DNA from: Deltaproteobacteria bacterium
GTDB taxonomy: Bacteria; UBA10199; GCA-002796325; JACPFF01
Direction of reading: 5' to 3'
Length of the DNA: 64,000 bases
Assembly (NCBI GenBank): GCA_016210045.1
Contig: JACQUX010000022.1
Coordinates: 1 to 64,000, forward strand
Position numbers and translations under genes: made by a program. The notes below the pieces were generated by a model, which saw only the letters and a program-made list of their open reading frames with translations, had not been told where the DNA came from and ran no database searches. Below, one piece after another: positions 60,852 to 64,000 of this stretch; position 1 is the stretch's first letter; every line of letters starts with the position of its first letter.

Positions 60852-60869
60852 TTGCAGGAGGAGTGCCAA
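60852..60869 (-). promoter_or_regulatory. Sigma-54 (-24/-12) promoter of the lipoprotein gene
   Basis: Minus strand TTGGCACTCCTCCTGCAA: the invariant GG and GC are 10 bases apart, matching the TGGCAC-N5-TTGCA consensus except one base in the -12 box. The start site would fall near 60840, leaving a short leader with AAGGAGGAG. Confidence 0.7.
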
Positions 60870-60975
60870 CGGGCTTGGCGAGACAAGGGATTGATGGGAA
60901 TGCGGTTTTTCTATTTCTCCACAGTGACCAACGAAAGCGTTCTCATGCAGATATACTCGCACGAGAACGCGATGG

Positions 60976-63900
60976 TCATCGCGCGGACGCAGGCGTCCCG
61001 TCATCCATGGCGGCGTGGCGTGCCGTCGTCGGAATCACTTTATAGAAGTAGCCGGGAGAGACCTGCAGCGCGCGGATGGCCGGATAGGGGTGGCCGTGGT
61101 GGGCGCGCAGTGCAGCGGCGAAGATCTTGGCCATATAGGTGCCGAGGCGCTCGCCGTCGCGGTAGCGAAATGGATCAGCATGCAACGGGTGCGCGGGATC
61201 GCGCAGTCCTATCTGTTGGACCAGTTTGTAGACTTTCGCCGGCGACAGCCCCAACGCGGTCGCGGCGCGGCGTGCGTCCCATTGGTAATGCGCGAGCGCC
61301 TTCGCAACGATGAGACGTTCGTAGTCGCGCCACGATTTGGTCGCATCGTAGTGGTTTTCAGGATCGATCGGCGCAAGCGTTTCCAGCGTATCGGAGGGAC
61401 GGAGGATCGAACGCGGGGGTTCGGCCTCCTGGCGAGGCGCGGATGGTGCTTGCACGGCACTCACGACGCATGAGGGTTCCGTGGCACTATGCGCCAACGG
61501 ATGGTGCGGCGGGATATCGGTCACGCGCAGTACTTTACCGTCGCACAGTGCACACATTGCGGTCAGGAGATGCTCCAACTCCCGCACGTTGCCCGGCCAG
61601 TCGTAGGCCATGTAGCGTCGCCACACGTCGCGGTGGACTTGGGGCACCGCTTTCCCCGGCACGGCGCGGCGGAGAAAATGCTCCACCAACATCGGCAAGT
61701 CCTCACGACGTTCGCGCAGCGGCGGGAGCTCGAGTTGGATCTGACAGAGACGATAATACAGATCTTCGCGAAACGTCCCGGCCCGGACGGCCGGCAGCAG
61801 CGCGCGATGCGAGGCCGCGATGATGCGGCAATCGATGGTGCGCGTCGTCGTGTCGCCTAAGCGCCGGACTTCGCGTTCTTGCAACACGCGCAGCAGCTTC
61901 GGCTGGAGCTCAAGCGGGAGTTCGGCCACTTCATCGAGGAATAGCGTCCCGCCGTGCGCGGCCTCGAAGAGTCCGGCCTTGTCGCGCACTGCGCCAGTGA
62001 AGGCCCCGGCCCGATAGCCGAACAGCTCGCTCTCCATCAACTCTTTCGGGATCGCGCCGCAACACACCGGAATGAACGGCGCCTTGGCGCGTTCGGGATG
62101 TTGGGCATGCAGCAAGCGCGCAATCACTTCTTTGCCGGTGCCGGTCTCGCCATGCAGACAGACGCTCAAGTCGGTCGGGAGGATTTTTTTCAGCAGTTCA
62201 AATAATCGGCCCATCCGCGGGGCGTGCGAACGGAGATCTTTGAGTTGAAAGCCCGGGCCGCTCGTGGCCTCCAGACGCGCAATCTCCGTCTCGCGCTCCA
62301 CCACAGTCGCAGCCAATTGTGCCGTGCGCGCGGCGGCCGCAGCCAACAGCTGCGCACGTTCGATCGCAAGGCCCGTTTGGTCGGCGAACGCAGCCAGCAA
62401 CGTCGTGTCGGCATCGTGGAACGCGCCCGATTGCAAACGGTGCGATAAATACAAGCCGCCGATCACGCGACCGGCCGCGTGGATTGGGAGACAGAGCACG
62501 GCACGGAGTTGCCCCAACACTACCGACTCCGCCGCGTTCCAATCGGCCTCGTGCGCGGCATCGTCGGTGACGAGCGCGCGACCGCTTTCCATCGCCCGAC
62601 GTGCGATCGTCGCGCTCACTTGAGACATCGCGGCGTCCGGTTGCACGTTGTAACTCGCTGCGATCTGCAACGCATTCGTCGCATCGAGTAGGAGGACGAG
62701 ACCCAATTCGGCGTTGGCCAGTGCTACGGCGTGACTGAGGATCAACGTGAGCAACGACGGCAAGTCGGTGATCCGTGCTAATTGCTGGTTGATTGCCAAC
62801 ACCCGCTGCCACGGCAATGTCGGGTCGGGTGGCTGCAACGCAGGCGTGGCCGGCGATTGCGGAGTCGGAGTATGAGACGACATATCGACCTCCCGTTGTG
62901 CGTCGGTGATAAACGGCAACAGCGCGGCGGCGGCGCCGTCACGCGCCAAGGTCTCGGCTTCGGTCAACAGCGCCCGCGCGGCGACAACGTCTTGCTGCTC
63001 GTGGGCCAGTCGCGCCCGTTCTAACAAGGCGCGCACCAAGACGTGCTCATCGGCGGCGCTGCGCGGCCCGGGTCGCAGCCAGTGCTCCACTTGGGTCAAG
63101 TGGGTCGCGGCGTCGTGCGGACGGCCGTTCGCGCGCAGCAGAATGCTCAAGTTGGTGGCGAGCGCGGCGCTGGAGCGAAGGCACCCCAGCCGCGCCGCGA
63201 CGCGCAAGCCGCGCTCATAAGCCTCGATCGCGGCCGCAGCATCGCCTTGCTGATGCGCCAGATTCCCGAGCCCATTAAGGATCCGCAACGTTAACGCATG
63301 ATGCCCCACGGCGCTGGCACAGGTGTAGGCCAAGCTCAGCTGCGTCATCGCGGCGGCATAGTCCCCCAGTCCCCGATACGCCTCGCCCCAATTGTAGCGG
63401 CAACGCGCCTCCAGGCCTTGATCCGCATACGTTTGGAGCCGCTCCCATTCCCGCGCGCACTGCGCCTGCGCGGACGCATAGTCATGCTGTTGCAAATAGA
63501 GGAGCGCGAGATCGTTGTTCGCAGTGCGGATCCAGGTATCCGTCGGGAGCGCCGCTGCGGCCGCCCACGTCGCGGTCAAGATGGTGTGCGCCTCGGCCCA
63601 TGCGCCGGCCTCGATCGCCAAACGGCCGAGGTAGTTCTTGAGCCGCAACACTTCGGCCAGCGGCAAGCGGGGTTCGTGCTGCAATAGCGCAGTAATCGCC
63701 GCGCGGGCCGCGTCCGCGTCGCCACGTCGCAAATGCCACTCGATCCGCTCTCCCGCGAGTGCGGCGCGCCAGCGCCATTGTTCACTTTCCGGACTCGCGT
63801 CGATCGCCTGCGCCACACTATTCGCGACGGCATCCACGTCGGGCGACTCGATTTCGACCAGCGCGTTGACCCATGCTACGCCCCACTCGACCCGCACGGG

Positions 63901-64000
63901 ATCGGTCGAACGCGCGTGCCATGCCCAGCGCAGCGCCTCGATCGCAGCGGGCCACGCCTCGTCCCGCGCGCACTGCGCAACATAGCGCCGTAATCCATGC
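60976..64000 (-). CDS. Sigma-54-dependent activator with TPR, GAF, AAA and Fis-type HTH domains (5' end beyond window)
   Basis: At least 1007 codons; the frame stays open to the right edge, so the N-terminus is missing. Order: about 330 residues of TPR-like helices (RYNWGEAYRGLGDYAAAMTQL, LGNLAHQQGDAAAAIEAYERG), then a GAF domain (VLAINQQLARITDLPSLLTLIL...LCLPIHAAGRVIGGLYLSHRL). The AAA domain has Walker A GETGTGKEV, the sigma-54 contact loop GAFTGA and FLDEVAELPLELQPKLLRVL. A C-terminal Fis-type helix-turn-helix ends the protein (RRAATALGLSPAKVYKLVQ). It senses an unknown ligand and opens sigma-54 promoters; the adjacent lipoprotein promoter is the obvious candidate. An N-terminal Ser/Thr kinase domain beyond the edge is possible. 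Confidence 0.9.
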   Translation of the reverse strand, partial: HGLRRYVAQCARDEAWPAAIEALRWAWHARSTDPVRVEWGVAWVNALVEIESPDVDAVANSVAQAIDASPESEQWRWRAALAGERIEWHLRRGDADAARAAITALLQHEPRLPLAEVLRLKNYLGRLAIEAGAWAEAHTILTATWAAAAALPTDTWIRTANNDLALLYLQQHDYASAQAQCAREWERLQTYADQGLEARCRYNWGEAYRGLGDYAAAMTQLSLAYTCASAVGHHALTLRILNGLGNLAHQQGDAAAAIEAYERGLRVAARLGCLRSSAALATNLSILLRANGRPHDAATHLTQVEHWLRPGPRSAADEHVLVRALLERARLAHEQQDVVAARALLTEAETLARDGAAAALLPFITDAQREVDMSSHTPTPQSPATPALQPPDPTLPWQRVLAINQQLARITDLPSLLTLILSHAVALANAELGLVLLLDATNALQIAASYNVQPDAAMSQVSATIARRAMESGRALVTDDAAHEADWNAAESVVLGQLRAVLCLPIHAAGRVIGGLYLSHRLQSGAFHDADTTLLAAFADQTGLAIERAQLLAAAAARTAQLAATVVERETEIARLEATSGPGFQLKDLRSHAPRMGRLFELLKKILPTDLSVCLHGETGTGKEVIARLLHAQHPERAKAPFIPVCCGAIPKELMESELFGYRAGAFTGAVRDKAGLFEAAHGGTLFLDEVAELPLELQPKLLRVLQEREVRRLGDTTTRTIDCRIIAASHRALLPAVRAGTFREDLYYRLCQIQLELPPLRERREDLPMLVEHFLRRAVPGKAVPQVHRDVWRRYMAYDWPGNVRELEHLLTAMCALCDGKVLRVTDIPPHHPLAHSATEPSCVVSAVQAPSAPRQEAEPPRSILRPSDTLETLAPIDPENHYDATKSWRDYERLIVAKALAHYQWDARRAATALGLSPAKVYKLVQQIGLRDPAHPLHADPFRYRDGERLGTYMAKIFAAALRAHHGHPYPAIRALQVSPGYFYKVIPTTARHAAMDDGTPASAR

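Overview
The window reads as a chromosomal segment of a Gram-negative bacterium. It encodes BamD, an NlpD-like lipoprotein, an outer-membrane beta-barrel, AlaS, RecA, CinA, TypA, HemA and HemB. The block thrS-infC-rpmI-rplT-pheS-pheT-ihfA-merR is the order typical of deltaproteobacteria in the old sense (Myxococcota, Bdellovibrionota, Desulfobacterota and related uncultured lineages). Very large secreted Cys-rich, thrombospondin-type-3, RCC1, Calx-beta and FG-GAP proteins, a sigma-54 activator with TPR and GAF domains, and a LexA box of the CGAAC-N4-GTTC type fit that placement. I cannot name the genus. The DNA is moderately GC-rich and most genes lie on the minus strand.

Layout. 1-3.2 kb: a large hairpin at the left edge, a 27-residue lysine-rich peptide gene with its own promoter and terminator, larE-larB (nickel-pincer cofactor) and hemB. 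3.2-10.2 kb: two giant secreted Cys-rich proteins. 10.3-14.5 kb: marC, an acyl-CoA dehydrogenase, an HNH endonuclease abutting tRNA-His, and a beta-barrel protein. 14.5-20.6 kb: a roughly 2000-residue Calx-beta/FG-GAP surface protein. 20.7-23.1 kb: bamD, a TPR gene and a VapBC-type toxin-antitoxin pair. 23.1-29.5 kb: alaS, a coiled-coil gene and the cinA-thpR-recA operon. 29.5-40.7 kb: pgpA, dnaJ with a lipase-like gene, a ten-repeat TSP3 protein, a transglutaminase-like/TPR gene, typA and a HEPN-MNT pair. 40.7-46.1 kb: tRNA-Arg in a scarred non-coding region, apt, nlpD-pcm, an M48 protease, a MORN/YwqK-like gene, a hairpin array and tRNA-Pro. 46.2-53.3 kb: the translation/IHF block and tRNA-Val. 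53.5-58.1 kb: an AAA-DUF4143 ATPase, hemA-hemX and coaE. 58.2-64.0 kb: an unknown 493-residue protein, a lipoprotein with a sigma-54 promoter, and a sigma-54 activator running off the right edge.

The most unusual signals are these. (1) A dispersed 82-bp two-hairpin repeat with compensatory changes and a GAGGAGGGA loop sits directly before hemB and, in tandem, before recA, where it appears to supply the ribosome-binding site. (2) A shared C-terminal Gly-Cys-Ser-Leu-Ile tail ends two otherwise unrelated giant surface proteins. (3) The lysine-rich micropeptide gene. (4) ThrRS lacks its TGS domain and PheT lacks its tRNA-binding (EMAP-like) domain in the same operon. (5) Fragments of tRNA-Arg flank gene-free hairpin DNA. 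No CRISPR array, complete prophage or insertion sequence was seen.
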